Shown: positions 52,731 through 61,230, counted from the first letter of the stretch. The stretch is 64,000 nt of DNA from JBBROS01 sp964246015 (GCA_964246015.1 CAXTPG010000007.1:14977-78976), one strand, 5' to 3'. A program made the numbers and translations. Notes: generated by a model not told the origin, from the letters alone.

Positions 52731-53888
52731 ATGATCAAGACGGGACGCGGGGCTGCCGCGCCGCCGTTCCTGGTGATGGACGTGATCGCGGCGGCCAATG
52801 CGCGGGCCGCCAGTCTGCCGCCCGGGGCGCCGCACATCATCCGCATGGAGGTCGGGCAGCCCGGCACCGGGGCGCCGCAGGGGGCGCGGGACGCGGTGGC
52901 GGCGGCGCTGCGGGGCGGCGATCCGCTGGGCTATACCGAGGCGCTGGGGCGGGCGAGCCTGCGGGAGCGGATCGCCCGGCATTACGCCGACTGGTACGGG
53001 CTGGAGGTGCCGGCGGCCCGGATCGCCGTCACGATGGGGGCGAGCGGGGCGTTTCCGCTGGCGTTCCTGGCGGCGTTCGATCCCGGGGACCGCGTGGCGC
53101 TGGCGTCGCCGTTCTACCCGCCGTACGTGAACATTTTGGTCGCGCTGGGGCTGCAGCCGGTCATCGTCGAGACGGGGCCGGAGACGCGGTATCAGCCGAC
53201 CCCGGCGCTGCTGGATGCGCTGGACCCGCCGCCGGACGGGCTTATCGTCGCCAGCCCCTGCAACCCGGCGGGCACGATGCTGTCGCCGCAGGAGCTGCAG
53301 GCGCTGGCCGTGTGGTGCGATGGGCGGGGGGTGCGGATGATCTCGGACGAGATCTATCATGGGCTGCATCATGCCCGGCCGATCGCGACGGCGGCGTCGT
53401 TCAGCGACACGGCGGTCGTGATCAACAGTTTTTCCAAGTATTTCTCGATGACGGGCTGGCGGGTCGGGTGGATGGTGCTGCCCGCCGACCTGGTGCGTCC
53501 GGTGGAGTGCCTGGCGCAGAACATGTTCATCTCGGCGCCGCATGTCAGCCAGGTGGCGGCGGAGGCGGCGTTCGCGTGCGGGGCGGAGCTGGAGGCGAAC
53601 GTGGCGGCGTACCGGCGGTCGCGGGCGTCGTTGCTGGCGGCGCTGCCGGGGGCCGGGTTCCCGGATGTCGCGGCGGCGGACGGGGCGTTCTACATCTATG
53701 CGGATGTGGGCGGGCGGACCAACGACAGCCTGGCGTTCTGCGCGCGGATGCTGGCGGAGGCGGGGATCGCGGCCAGCGCCGGGGTGGATTTCGACCGGGC
53801 GCGGGGGCACCGGACGATGCGGTTCAGCTATTGCGGGCCGGAGGCGGATATGCAGGCGGCGGCGGCGCGGCTTGCGGCATGGCGCTGA
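52731..53888 (+). CDS. Class I/II pyridoxal-phosphate aminotransferase
   Basis: A 385-residue fold-type I aminotransferase. Landmarks are YTEALGRASLRERIARHYADWYG, the ASPCNPAGTMLS loop, SDEIYHGLHH and the PLP lysine in VINSFSKYFSMTGWRVGW. The amino acid used is unknown; relatives take aspartate, aromatic residues or alanine. The ATG at 52731 begins one base after the preceding TGA, and its 3' end overlaps the GT61 gene by ten bases, so the three genes appear to form a unit. Confidence 0.93.
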   Translation: MIKTGRGAAAPPFLVMDVIAAANARAASLPPGAPHIIRMEVGQPGTGAPQGARDAVAAALRGGDPLGYTEALGRASLRERIARHYADWYGLEVPAARIAVTMGASGAFPLAFLAAFDPGDRVALASPFYPPYVNILVALGLQPVIVETGPETRYQPTPALLDALDPPPDGLIVASPCNPAGTMLSPQELQALAVWCDGRGVRMISDEIYHGLHHARPIATAASFSDTAVVINSFSKYFSMTGWRVGWMVLPADLVRPVECLAQNMFISAPHVSQVAAEAAFACGAELEANVAAYRRSRASLLAALPGAGFPDVAAADGAFYIYADVGGRTNDSLAFCARMLAEAGIAASAGVDFDRARGHRTMRFSYCGPEADMQAAAARLAAWR

Positions 53889-54991
53889 CGGCGGAGACGA
53901 TCGGGCTCCCGGACCTGGCGCAGGCGCAGTTCGAGCTGGGCGTGGTTCCGGCGCCGGTGACGCTGTGGCCTGGTGCGGGATCGGCGCCGCCATCGGGGCT
54001 GCGGGTGATCGGGACGGCGGAGGAGGCGGCGCGGCTGCAGGCGTTGAACGCGCAGGGGCCGGCGTCGGGGCCGATCGGGTGCCGGCATGTCCGGGACGTG
54101 ACGGTGATGGGGTCGGGCTACCTGTTCCATGGCGAGCAGGTCGTGACGGACGGGTCCGAGATGTCGCGGGTGGCGCTGGACTGGGTGACGCGGCCGATGG
54201 CGGACAGCCCGCGTGCGGTTCAGCCGGCGCGGGAGCGTTGGGTGGAGGAGACGGCCATCGTGGGCTTCGCGCCCGGGCACCTGATCTACGGGCATTGGCT
54301 GCTGGACTACATGCCGCGGGTGATGATCGCGCGGGATGCGCTGGGGCTTCTGTTCCCTGCGGCGAGGATCGTGCTGCCGCACGACACGCCCGGCTGGGCG
54401 CTGGGGATGATATCGGCCTTCACGGGCGCCGAGCCGCGGCAGTTCCTGTTCTATGAGCGGGGCGTCGAGCGGCTCGCGCTGCGGCGGGCGTGCATCCCGT
54501 CGTACGCGCATGAGCATTACGCGTTCCATCCGTATGCGGCGTCGGTTTATGCGGCGCTGGGGACGCGGCCGATGCCGGGGGGGCCGCGTCGGCTGTGCCT
54601 GTCGCGGGCCGGGTTCGAGCGTGCCACGGCGGGCGTGCACAAGGTGATGCAGAACCGGGCGGCGTTCGAGGCGGCGGCCGAGCGGCACGGCTACCGGGTG
54701 GTGCGGCCCGAGACGATGCCGTTGCGGGACCAGGCGGCGCTGTTCGCGTCGGCGACGCATGTGGTGGGGGAGTTCGGGTCGGGGCTGCACAACACGGTGT
54801 TCGGCCCGGCGGGGCAGCGGGTGGGGTTCGTGCGGTGCCCGACCGCGATCCAGTTGCGGATCGGGGCGATGCGGGGTCAGCCGAGCACGGTGGCGATGCC
54901 GGCGGATGATCGCGTGGCGGCGAGCGGGATCCTGGAATACACGCTGACCGACGCGGAGATGACGGCGTTCTTCGAGGCGAACGAGGGTTAG
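53879..54991 (+). CDS. Glycosyltransferase family 61-type protein
   Basis: A 370-residue protein like the DUF563/GT61 family, which includes capsule- and exopolysaccharide-linked transferases. Characteristic stretches are GHLIYGHWLLDYMPRVMIARDALGLLF, the RRLCLSRAGFERATAGVHK region and the C-terminal ATHVVGEFGSGLHNTVFGPAGQ. It is soluble and probably acts at the cytoplasmic face. No polysaccharide cluster surrounds it; its partner is the upstream aminotransferase. The 3' end overlaps the stop of yqgE by three bases. Confidence 0.88.
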   Translation: MALTAETIGLPDLAQAQFELGVVPAPVTLWPGAGSAPPSGLRVIGTAEEAARLQALNAQGPASGPIGCRHVRDVTVMGSGYLFHGEQVVTDGSEMSRVALDWVTRPMADSPRAVQPARERWVEETAIVGFAPGHLIYGHWLLDYMPRVMIARDALGLLFPAARIVLPHDTPGWALGMISAFTGAEPRQFLFYERGVERLALRRACIPSYAHEHYAFHPYAASVYAALGTRPMPGGPRRLCLSRAGFERATAGVHKVMQNRAAFEAAAERHGYRVVRPETMPLRDQAALFASATHVVGEFGSGLHNTVFGPAGQRVGFVRCPTAIQLRIGAMRGQPSTVAMPADDRVAASGILEYTLTDAEMTAFFEANEG

Positions 54992-55551
54992 GCGTGGCCC
55001 GCGGCGGCGGAGAGGAGGAGGGGGTCGATGCGGAGGATGGCCAGGGCGCGGCGCCATTTGGTGTCGTAGGCGTCGTCGAACAGGACGTCGTGTTCGGTGG
55101 GGGCGGTGAGCCAGACGTTCTCGTTCATCTCGCGGTCGAGCTGGCCGGGGCCCCAGCTTGCGTAGCCGAGGGCGAGGAGGCCGTGGCGGGGGCCGCGGCC
55201 CATTGCGATCTCGTGGAGGATGTCGAGGCTTGCGGTCAAGGCGAGGTCGTTGGCGACCTGGAGGCTGCCGTCGCCGGTCCAGTCGGCGCTGTGCAGCACG
55301 AAGCCGCGGCCGTGATCGACGGGGCCGCCTTCGCACAGGCGGATCTGGCGGGCGGGGGGCGTGGGCTCGACGTCGAGCTGGCGGAGCAGGGCCTCGAAGC
55401 TGGGTTTCGCGAGGGGGCGGTTGAGGACGATGCCCATGGCGCCCTCGTTCGTATGGGCGCAGATGAGGATCACGCTTTGGGCAAAGCGGGGGTCCTCCAT
55501 GGCGGGCATGGCGATGAGCAGCTTGCCGGTGAGGAATTCAGGTTCGAACAT
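54988..55551 (-). CDS. YqgE/AlgH family protein
   Basis: A 187-residue protein of the YqgE/AlgH family. Typical segments are LTGKLLIAMPAMEDPRFAQSVILICAHTNEGAMGIVLNRPL, the CEGGPVDHGRGFVLHS motif and GYASWGPGQLDREMNENVWL. The family is widespread, its crystal fold is known, and its role is unsettled (AlgH affects alginate expression in Pseudomonas). It is convergent with the GT61 gene and divergent from the peroxiredoxin gene across 112 bases. Confidence 0.95.
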   Translation of the reverse strand: MFEPEFLTGKLLIAMPAMEDPRFAQSVILICAHTNEGAMGIVLNRPLAKPSFEALLRQLDVEPTPPARQIRLCEGGPVDHGRGFVLHSADWTGDGSLQVANDLALTASLDILHEIAMGRGPRHGLLALGYASWGPGQLDREMNENVWLTAPTEHDVLFDDAYDTKWRRALAILRIDPLLLSAAAGHA

Positions 55552-55663
55552 CCGGTGTATCTTGGCGCATTGATGCGCCGCGGCAAGGATGAAGCGTGCG
55601 ATGGCGTGACTTCGCCCCGGGCTGACGCTAGTGGTTGGTCAGTTTGACGAGGGACGGCACCCA

Positions 55664-56143
55664 ATGATCAAGGTCGGCGATACGATTCCGAGCATGAAGC
55701 TGACGATGTCCACGGCGGAAGGGCCGAAGGAGACGTCGAGCGACGAGGTGTTCGGGGGCAAGAAGGTGGTGATGTTCGCGGTGCCGGGGGCGTTCACGCC
55801 GACGTGCAGCGCGCGGCATCTGCCCGGGTATCTGCAGAACATCGAGGCGTTGCAGGCGAAGGGGGTCGATGCGGTCGTGTGCATGGCGGTGAATGACGGG
55901 TTCGTCATGGGCGCCTGGGCGCGGGACCAGGGGGTGGACGGGCGCATCACGATGATCGCGGACGGGAGCGGGGCGTTCACGAAGTCGCTGGGGCTGGAGC
56001 TGGATTTGACGGCGCGGGGTCTGGGGATCCGCAGCCAGCGGTTTGCGATGGTCGTCGAGGACAAGAAGGTGGCGTCGCTGAACGTGGAGCCGCCGGGCGG
56101 GTTCGAGGTGAGCAAGGCGGAAACGGTGCTCGCCGGGCTTTAA
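55664..56143 (+). CDS. Peroxiredoxin (Prx5/AhpE-like, thiol peroxidase)
   Basis: A 159-residue thiol peroxidase that reduces hydrogen peroxide and organic peroxides. The peroxidatic Cys48 is in PGAFTPTCSARHLPGY. Further Prx5 motifs are VMAVNDGFVMGAWARDQG-like (CMAVNDGFVMGAW) and RSQRFAMVVEDKKVASLNVEPPG. The ATG at 55664 is chosen over an upstream start because MIKVGDTIPS is the family N-terminus. It precedes the Trypco1-like gene by 42 bases on the same strand. Confidence 0.95.
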   Translation: MIKVGDTIPSMKLTMSTAEGPKETSSDEVFGGKKVVMFAVPGAFTPTCSARHLPGYLQNIEALQAKGVDAVVCMAVNDGFVMGAWARDQGVDGRITMIADGSGAFTKSLGLELDLTARGLGIRSQRFAMVVEDKKVASLNVEPPGGFEVSKAETVLAGL

Positions 56144-56159
56144 CGTGTGCTAGGCTGAT

Positions 56160-56176
56160 CCCGCAACGAATGCGGG
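56160..56176 (+). promoter_or_regulatory. Hairpin overlapping the Trypco1 ribosome-binding site
   Basis: Five-base arms CCCGC (56160-56164) and GCGGG (56172-56176) around the loop AACGAAT. The second arm runs into the Shine-Dalgarno GGAGG (56175-56179), six bases before the ATG at 56186. Folding could hide the site, or the hairpin could mark the end of the peroxiredoxin transcript. Confidence 0.55.
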
Positions 56177-56185
56177 AGGCTTGTG

Positions 56186-56500
56186 ATGGCGAAGATCGTC
56201 GAGGTTCCGTTCCGGGGCGGCAGCGTGCTGTTCGAGGCGCCGGACGCGCAACTGGATGGCGCGCGCGGGTTTTCGGCCGAGGACGTGATCGAGAAGGCCG
56301 AGGACACGCTGGATGACGCCATCGCGACGGTGTGCCGGGTGGGCGCGGCCTTCGCGGACCAGTTGCGGACGCTGAAGTTCGATTCGGCCGAGGTGACGCT
56401 GGGCGTGAAGATCGCGGGGAAGGGGAAGTTCATCGTCGCGGAGGCTTCGGCGGAGGCATCGTTGCAGGTGAAGATCACGTTCAAGGCCGACAAGGAGTGA
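56186..56500 (+). CDS. Trypco1-like (CU044_2847-type) small protein
   Basis: A 104-residue protein that resembles the trypsin-co-occurring domain 1 family. It begins MAKIVEVPFRGGSVLFEAPD, has an acidic helix (SAEDVIEKAEDTLDDAIATVCRVG), and ends in the typical segment TLGVKIAGKGKFIVAEASAEASLQVKITF. Family members are small partners encoded beside trypsin-like proteases in conflict systems. The ATG at 56186 with GGAGG six bases ahead is preferred to the GTG at 56183. The stop overlaps the GTG of the protease-NTPase gene (GTGA), so the two are made together. Its exact role (sensor, inhibitor or substrate of the protease) is unknown. Confidence 0.8.
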   Translation: MAKIVEVPFRGGSVLFEAPDAQLDGARGFSAEDVIEKAEDTLDDAIATVCRVGAAFADQLRTLKFDSAEVTLGVKIAGKGKFIVAEASAEASLQVKITFKADKE

Positions 56501-59500
56501 GCGCTGCGCCCTCTCCGGACGGGAGGGGGCGGGGGGACGCCGGGCCGGTTGCGGCGGATGAGCGGCTGCGGGCGGCGGTGCTGTGCCTGTGCGACGCGGC
56601 GAGACCCGGGTCGGTGGTGGGGACGGGCTTCGTCGTCGCGCCGGGGCTGGTGCTGACATGCGCGCATGTGGCGGTGCAACTGCGGGGCCGGGCGATCCGG
56701 GTGGATGACCGGGCAGGGCTGGTGGCAGAGGCGGGGGAGCCGGCGTTTCCGCCCGACCCCGGCGCCGTCGATCTCGCGCTATTGCCGGTTGCGGTGCCGG
56801 AGACGCTGGCGCTGGCCTGTTGGGCCGGGGCGCTGACGGGGGAGCGGGTGGCGGCGCGGGGCTATGCTCCGGCGCCGGGGGCCTGGGGGCCGGGGGGGCG
56901 TGTGTTGCGGTTCACCCGGCGGGGTGTGGTCCGGGCCGAGTACGGGGGCCACGCCATCGACGAGGCGTTCGAGCTGGCGGAGGACATGGCGGAGGGCGGG
57001 TTCAGCGGCAGCCCGTTGCTGGACGTGGCGAGCGGGGCCGTGGTGGGGGTCGTGAGCGGCGGGGATGCGAGCCGGGGGCGAAGCTGGGCGGTGCCGTTGC
57101 GGGGAGCGGCGGCGGGGTGGCCGGCGCTGGAGCGGGCGCTGGCGTGGAACGAGGCGCATGTGCCGCGCTGGGGCCGGGCGGTGAACGCGGCGGGCGCGCG
57201 GGTGGCGTGCGGGTTTGCCGCGGGCGTGGCGGTGCGGCAATTCCAGGACCGTGGGAAGTTCGACCCGGCGCTTCATGTGGACCGAAGCGCCGTGCCGCCG
57301 CTGGTGGAGGCGTTCCGGGGGGCGGCGCGGCCGGCGATGGCGATCGTGAGCGGGTCGAACACCGGGAAGACGTGGTTGTTGTGCGACCTGGCGCGGACGC
57401 CGGAGTTCGAGCCGTGCCTGCTGCTGGCGGCGGGGGACTTGCCGCGGGATTCGGCGCCGGGGCTGGAGGCGTTCGCGTCCGCGGCGCTGCGGGCGGGGTG
57501 GCCGGAGGGGGCGGACGTGCCGGAGCCGCCGTCGGCGGGCGGGGCCGCGGCGGCGATCGCGGCGGACGGAACGCGCCTGCTGGTGATGCTGGACGGGGTG
57601 AACGAGGCGCTGGATGTGCGTGGGTTCGGCCGGGAGTGGCTGCCCGAGGGGGTGGCCTGGGCGGGACGGTGCGGTGCGCGGTTGCTGCTGACGAGCCGGC
57701 CGGAGCCCTGGCCCGCGTTGGCGCGGAGGTTGGCGCCGGATGCGCTGCACGATCCCGCGGCGGTCACGGATGCGCCGATCGAGGCGCGGTGTGCGCGGCT
57801 GGGTGATTTCACCGCGGTGGAGGCGGCGGCGGCGGTTGGCCGGTACGGGCTGGCCGCCGGGTTGGCGCGTGCGTTGGGGCGGCATCCGCTGATGTTCCGG
57901 CTGGCCCTGCATCGTCCGGGCTCCGCGGCCGGGCCAGGGTTGTACCGGATGATCGACGCGTTCGTGCAATGGCATCTGGACGAGGCGTCGGGCGTGCTGG
58001 GGCTGCGGTCGTCGGCGTCGTTGCGGGAGCGGCTGCGGGGGGTTGCCGGTGCGATGCTGCGTCAGGAGAGCCTGGCGTTGCCGTTGGCGCAGGTGCGGGA
58101 GGCGCTGGGCGGCGATGCGGCGCTGGATGCGCTTGTGGGGTGCGGGTTGCTTGCGGAGGCGGGGGCGCGGGGGGAGGCGATCCGGTTCACATTCGACCAG
58201 GTGGGGGAGGCGACGGCGCCGGCGCCGGACCCGGCTACGCTGTTCGTGTCGCCGGAGAACCAAGCGGCGTGGCACGGCCACTTCGCCGGGCTGCTGCGGC
58301 TGGAGGCGGATGGGGACGAGGCTGGGTTCGAGGTGGGGCTCGGCCGGCTATTGGACATGATCGGCACGATCGCGGCCGAGGCGCCGCCTCCACGACGGCC
58401 GGATGGCCGGCCGGCCGGGTTCCTCGGTGCGCTGCAGATGGTGTTCGAAGGGATCGGCGAGGCCGTCTTCAAAGCGACGGTCTCGGGCTTTGGAGAGATT
58501 GCCTGCACGATCGCGCGCGCGCTTCCGCCGGGACGGCAGTCGGCGATCGACCGCCTCTATCGCTGCCTGGTGCCGCTCGCGCCCCACCTGGTGCGGAGCT
58601 ACGGGTATGGGGACCTGGTGCGCTGGTTGGACGAGGCGCCGGTGGGGGAGGCTTTGCGCGCGCGGCTGGCGTTGCAGGCCGCGCCCTGGGCGGACGGCCA
58701 TCCCTACCGGCAGAAGGATTGGCGGGATGCCGCGTGCGCCTACGCGCTGTCCGGAGAGGGGCGGGACGAGATCGGGAGCGTGCTGGCCGGGGGCTTGCGG
58801 CGCGACCCGGCGGGGGTCGTGCCGGTGCTGGTCGCGGCGTTGGCGGACGAGACGCGGATCGACCAGGGGCTGAGCGACGATGCGCGGGGCGAGGCGAGCG
58901 TCGCCAGCCTGGCCGGAGCCGTGCTGTTCAACGGCCGGGGCGCCGACCTGCCGGGCGTGGTCGCGGCCGTGCTGGCGCAGGAGGGCGACATGGCCGCGCA
59001 TCTGATGCGGGCGATCGGGGATGCGGAGGGGCCGGCGTTGATCGACCTCGTCCTGCCGGCGCTGGCCGACCGGGCGCGATGCGTCCGCGCGACATGGGCG
59101 TTGCGGGATACGGCGGGGGTGGCGACGCCGGCGCAGCGGGCTGCCGCGACGTCGGCGCTGGAGGCGCGACTGGGGCCGGGTCCGGAGGGGCTGGAGGCGG
59201 CGGTCGCGCTGCGGGCGCTGGACCCGGGGCGCGTGGCCGCATGGGACCGGGTGGCGGCGGCGGTGGACGCCGGGGTGGCGGCGGGCAGCCATCTGGCGCC
59301 GGTGCCGCCGGAGCGGTTCGAGCGGGCCTTGGTCCTGGCGCGCGAGCGGGCGCCGGAGGGCGCGCTGTGGATGGCGGAGCATCAGGGGCCGGAAGGGGAA
59401 CAGGCGCGGATGGCGGCGGCGATCGTCGGGTTGGACGACGCGGCGTTCCGGCGGTTCGACATCGGATGGGTGATCGAGCGGCGGTTGCGGGCATTGGCGC

Positions 59501-60000
59501 GGGAGGACGGGGCTGCGCTTCGGCCGTGGGTGGAGGCGGCGGCGGCGTTGGCACGGCGCGGGGATGCGGTGGCCCGGCGGGGCCTGGTCTATGCGGTGTT
59601 CAAGCGGGGCGGCTTTGCGCGGGATCCGGGACTGGCCGGGGTGGCGGCGCTGCTGCTCGATACCGTCGACAGCGACGAGGAGGCGGGGCTGATCGCGGAG
59701 TGCGTGGTGGATGCGGCGCAGGCGCGGGGCGTGGCGTGGCGTCCGGTGTTCGACCGGTTGCGGCAGGCGCATGCGGCACGGGTGGACGGGGCCGTGTTCC
59801 ATGAATCCGCGGATGCTGGGCACGCCGACGTGCGGTCGTTCCGGCGTGCCGTCCTGGCGTATTGGCAGGGGTTGCCGGAGGGGGCGCAGAGCTGGGTGAG
59901 CGTGGGGGTGCTGGCGCGGATCGATGCCGGGACGGAGGTGGATGCGGCGTTCGGGCAGGAGACGTATCGGGAGATCAGGCGGGAGGCGATGCGGGCGTAG
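56497..60000 (+). CDS. Trypsin-like protease fused to STAND/NACHT-type NTPase
   Basis: A 1167-residue soluble protein with three parts. Residues 25-215 are a trypsin-like serine protease: His57 (VLTCAHVAV), Asp92 (AVDLALLPV) and Ser170 (GGFSGSPLL). Residues about 265-560 are a P-loop NTPase: Walker A GSNTGKT (Lys291), Walker B RLLVMLDGVNEALD (Asp366), and a sensor-like LLLTSRPEPW at 396-405, the pattern of STAND/NACHT proteins. The remaining 600 residues are Ala/Leu/Arg-rich helices, probably a ligand-sensing repeat scaffold. Such proteins oligomerise on sensing an invader and unleash the effector domain. The GTG start overlaps the Trypco1 stop; a palindrome occupies codons 4-12. Antiphage function is inferred. 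Confidence 0.85.
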   Translation: MSAAPSPDGRGRGDAGPVAADERLRAAVLCLCDAARPGSVVGTGFVVAPGLVLTCAHVAVQLRGRAIRVDDRAGLVAEAGEPAFPPDPGAVDLALLPVAVPETLALACWAGALTGERVAARGYAPAPGAWGPGGRVLRFTRRGVVRAEYGGHAIDEAFELAEDMAEGGFSGSPLLDVASGAVVGVVSGGDASRGRSWAVPLRGAAAGWPALERALAWNEAHVPRWGRAVNAAGARVACGFAAGVAVRQFQDRGKFDPALHVDRSAVPPLVEAFRGAARPAMAIVSGSNTGKTWLLCDLARTPEFEPCLLLAAGDLPRDSAPGLEAFASAALRAGWPEGADVPEPPSAGGAAAAIAADGTRLLVMLDGVNEALDVRGFGREWLPEGVAWAGRCGARLLLTSRPEPWPALARRLAPDALHDPAAVTDAPIEARCARLGDFTAVEAAAAVGRYGLAAGLARALGRHPLMFRLALHRPGSAAGPGLYRMIDAFVQWHLDEASGVLGLRSSASLRERLRGVAGAMLRQESLALPLAQVREALGGDAALDALVGCGLLAEAGARGEAIRFTFDQVGEATAPAPDPATLFVSPENQAAWHGHFAGLLRLEADGDEAGFEVGLGRLLDMIGTIAAEAPPPRRPDGRPAGFLGALQMVFEGIGEAVFKATVSGFGEIACTIARALPPGRQSAIDRLYRCLVPLAPHLVRSYGYGDLVRWLDEAPVGEALRARLALQAAPWADGHPYRQKDWRDAACAYALSGEGRDEIGSVLAGGLRRDPAGVVPVLVAALADETRIDQGLSDDARGEASVASLAGAVLFNGRGADLPGVVAAVLAQEGDMAAHLMRAIGDAEGPALIDLVLPALADRARCVRATWALRDTAGVATPAQRAAATSALEARLGPGPEGLEAAVALRALDPGRVAAWDRVAAAVDAGVAAGSHLAPVPPERFERALVLARERAPEGALWMAEHQGPEGEQARMAAAIVGLDDAAFRRFDIGWVIERRLRALAREDGAALRPWVEAAAALARRGDAVARRGLVYAVFKRGGFARDPGLAGVAALLLDTVDSDEEAGLIAECVVDAAQARGVAWRPVFDRLRQAHAARVDGAVFHESADAGHADVRSFRRAVLAYWQGLPEGAQSWVSVGVLARIDAGTEVDAAFGQETYREIRREAMRA
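56507..56531. repeat. REP-like palindrome inside the protease-NTPase 5' coding region
   Basis: Arms CGCCCTCTCC (56507-56516) and GGAGGGGGCG (56522-56531) form a ten-pair stem with one G-U pair, beginning eleven bases after the GTG start. It encodes APSPDGRGRG without breaking the frame. The stem belongs to the same class as those at 5747-5767 and 14521-14544. In mRNA it would fold right behind the start codon. Confidence 0.65.
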
Positions 60001-60001
60001 T

Positions 60002-60898
60002 TCAGGCGGCAAGGGGGCGGGCCATGTCGGTCTTGAAGGTTTCGGCGATGTATTCGGCGAGGGCGTCGGTGACGGGCTGGCGGGCGTCGGCGCCCTTCAA
60101 CAGCAGGATGCCGAAGTCGGGGAGGGGGGGCATGCCCTCGTCGGGGCGCATCGTCCGAAGGCCTTCGGGAAGCCAGGAGGTGGGGGAGACGGTGACGGCG
60201 AGGCCCGCGAGGACGGGGGCAAGGGTGCCCATGAGCGTGCCGGCGGAGTAGGCGACGCGGTAGGCGCGGCCGACTCCGTCGAGGGCACGGCGGGCGGCGA
60301 CGCTCCAGGTGCAGTGCTCCCCGGTGGCCAGGGCGACGGGCATCGGGTCCTGGCGGTGGGGGGCGTAGGTGGTCGACGTGACCCAGGTGAGGGGGGCGCG
60401 GCAGACCTGGATGGCGGGCCAGCCGGGGGGTTCGTGGCCGTCGGAGCAGAGGGTGAGGTCCAGCTCGCCGGCGCGGAGGCGTTGCGCGAGGAGGTGGCTG
60501 GGGAGGCACAGGACCTCGACCTGGACGCTGGGGTGGCGTTCGGCGAATCGGCGAAGGATCTGGGGGACGTAGCGGAGGGCGTAGTCGTCGGGGGTGCCGA
60601 GGCGGACGGTGCCGGCGACGACGGGGGTTTGGAAGCTGGTCCAGATGTCGTCGTTGAGGGCCAGCAGCTCCCGCGCGCGGACCAGCAGGAACTGGCCGTG
60701 GGGGGTGAGCTGGACCTGGCCGCCCTTGCCGCGGGCGAGGAGACGCTGGCCGAGCATGGCTTCGAGGCGCTGGACCTGCATCGAGACGGCGGACTGGGTG
60801 CGGCCGACGCGTTGGGCGGCGCGGGTGAAGCTGCCGTCCTCGGCGATGAAGACGAAGGCGCGGAGGAGGTCGGGGTCGAGGCCGAGAGGGAGGGACAT
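60002..60898 (-). CDS. LysR-family transcriptional regulator (LrhA-like)
   Basis: A 298-residue LTTR. The N-terminal winged helix-turn-helix is LDPDLLRAFVFIAEDGSFTRAAQRVGRTQSAVSMQVQRLEAMLG, followed by the linker helix and a two-lobe sensor domain (TVRLGTPDDYALRYVPQILRRFAERHP). It resembles LrhA/HdfR-type regulators. ATG 60898 (MSLPLG) or 60910 (MLMP) may be the start. Divergent from the DUF1127 gene; a perfect palindrome lies between them, so it likely controls that gene and itself. It converges with the protease-NTPase gene, their stop codons being adjacent. Confidence 0.92.
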   Translation of the reverse strand: MSLPLGLDPDLLRAFVFIAEDGSFTRAAQRVGRTQSAVSMQVQRLEAMLGQRLLARGKGGQVQLTPHGQFLLVRARELLALNDDIWTSFQTPVVAGTVRLGTPDDYALRYVPQILRRFAERHPSVQVEVLCLPSHLLAQRLRAGELDLTLCSDGHEPPGWPAIQVCRAPLTWVTSTTYAPHRQDPMPVALATGEHCTWSVAARRALDGVGRAYRVAYSAGTLMGTLAPVLAGLAVTVSPTSWLPEGLRTMRPDEGMPPLPDFGILLLKGADARQPVTDALAEYIAETFKTDMARPLAA

Positions 60899-60913
60899 GG
60901 GCATCAGCATCGC

Positions 60914-60928
60914 TGATGTGTCACATCA
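60914..60928. promoter_or_regulatory. Perfect palindrome, candidate LysR operator
   Basis: TGATGTG-T-CACATCA, seven-base arms around a single T, in the divergent region between the LysR gene and the DUF1127 gene. It overlaps a second palindrome, CATCAGC-ATC-GCTGATG, at 60902-60918. LTTR sites are usually T-N11-A dyads of this kind. A T-rich stretch with TTATCC at 60945-60950 could be part of the DUF1127 promoter, but I cannot place a convincing -35 box. Confidence 0.6.
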
Positions 60929-61005
60929 AGGCAATTCGTTTCTCTTATCCTGGGGGCGGGAGCATCTTGTGGTGGACCGAAACGGTTGGACAACAGGAGA
61001 TGACC

Positions 61006-61230
61006 ATGGCGACCCGCACGATCCACGCCTTCCCCGCAGCTTCGGCCCGCCGCGCGCCGTTCGGCGTGCGCAAGGTCTGGGCCTTCGTGGTGGCGATGTA
61101 CCAGGCCCGGCAGACCCGCAAGCTGCTCGCGGAGATGGATGGACGGCTGCTTGCGGATATCGGGGCGAGCCGTTCGGACGCGCATATGGAGGCGTCGCGG
61201 GCGTTCTGGGACGTTTCGCCGCGGCGTTGA
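61006..61230 (+). CDS. DUF1127 small protein
   Basis: A 74-residue protein ending in the DUF1127 signature: RKLLAEMDGRLLADIGASRSDAHMEASRAFWD. These small basic proteins are common in alphaproteobacteria; some take part in phosphate, carbon or RNA-linked regulation, and several are LysR- or stress-controlled. The ATG at 61006 is preferred over the ATG at 61000, because CAGGAG ends directly before the latter. Regulation by the divergent LysR gene is likely. Three terminators follow. Confidence 0.9.
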   Translation: MATRTIHAFPAASARRAPFGVRKVWAFVVAMYQARQTRKLLAEMDGRLLADIGASRSDAHMEASRAFWDVSPRR

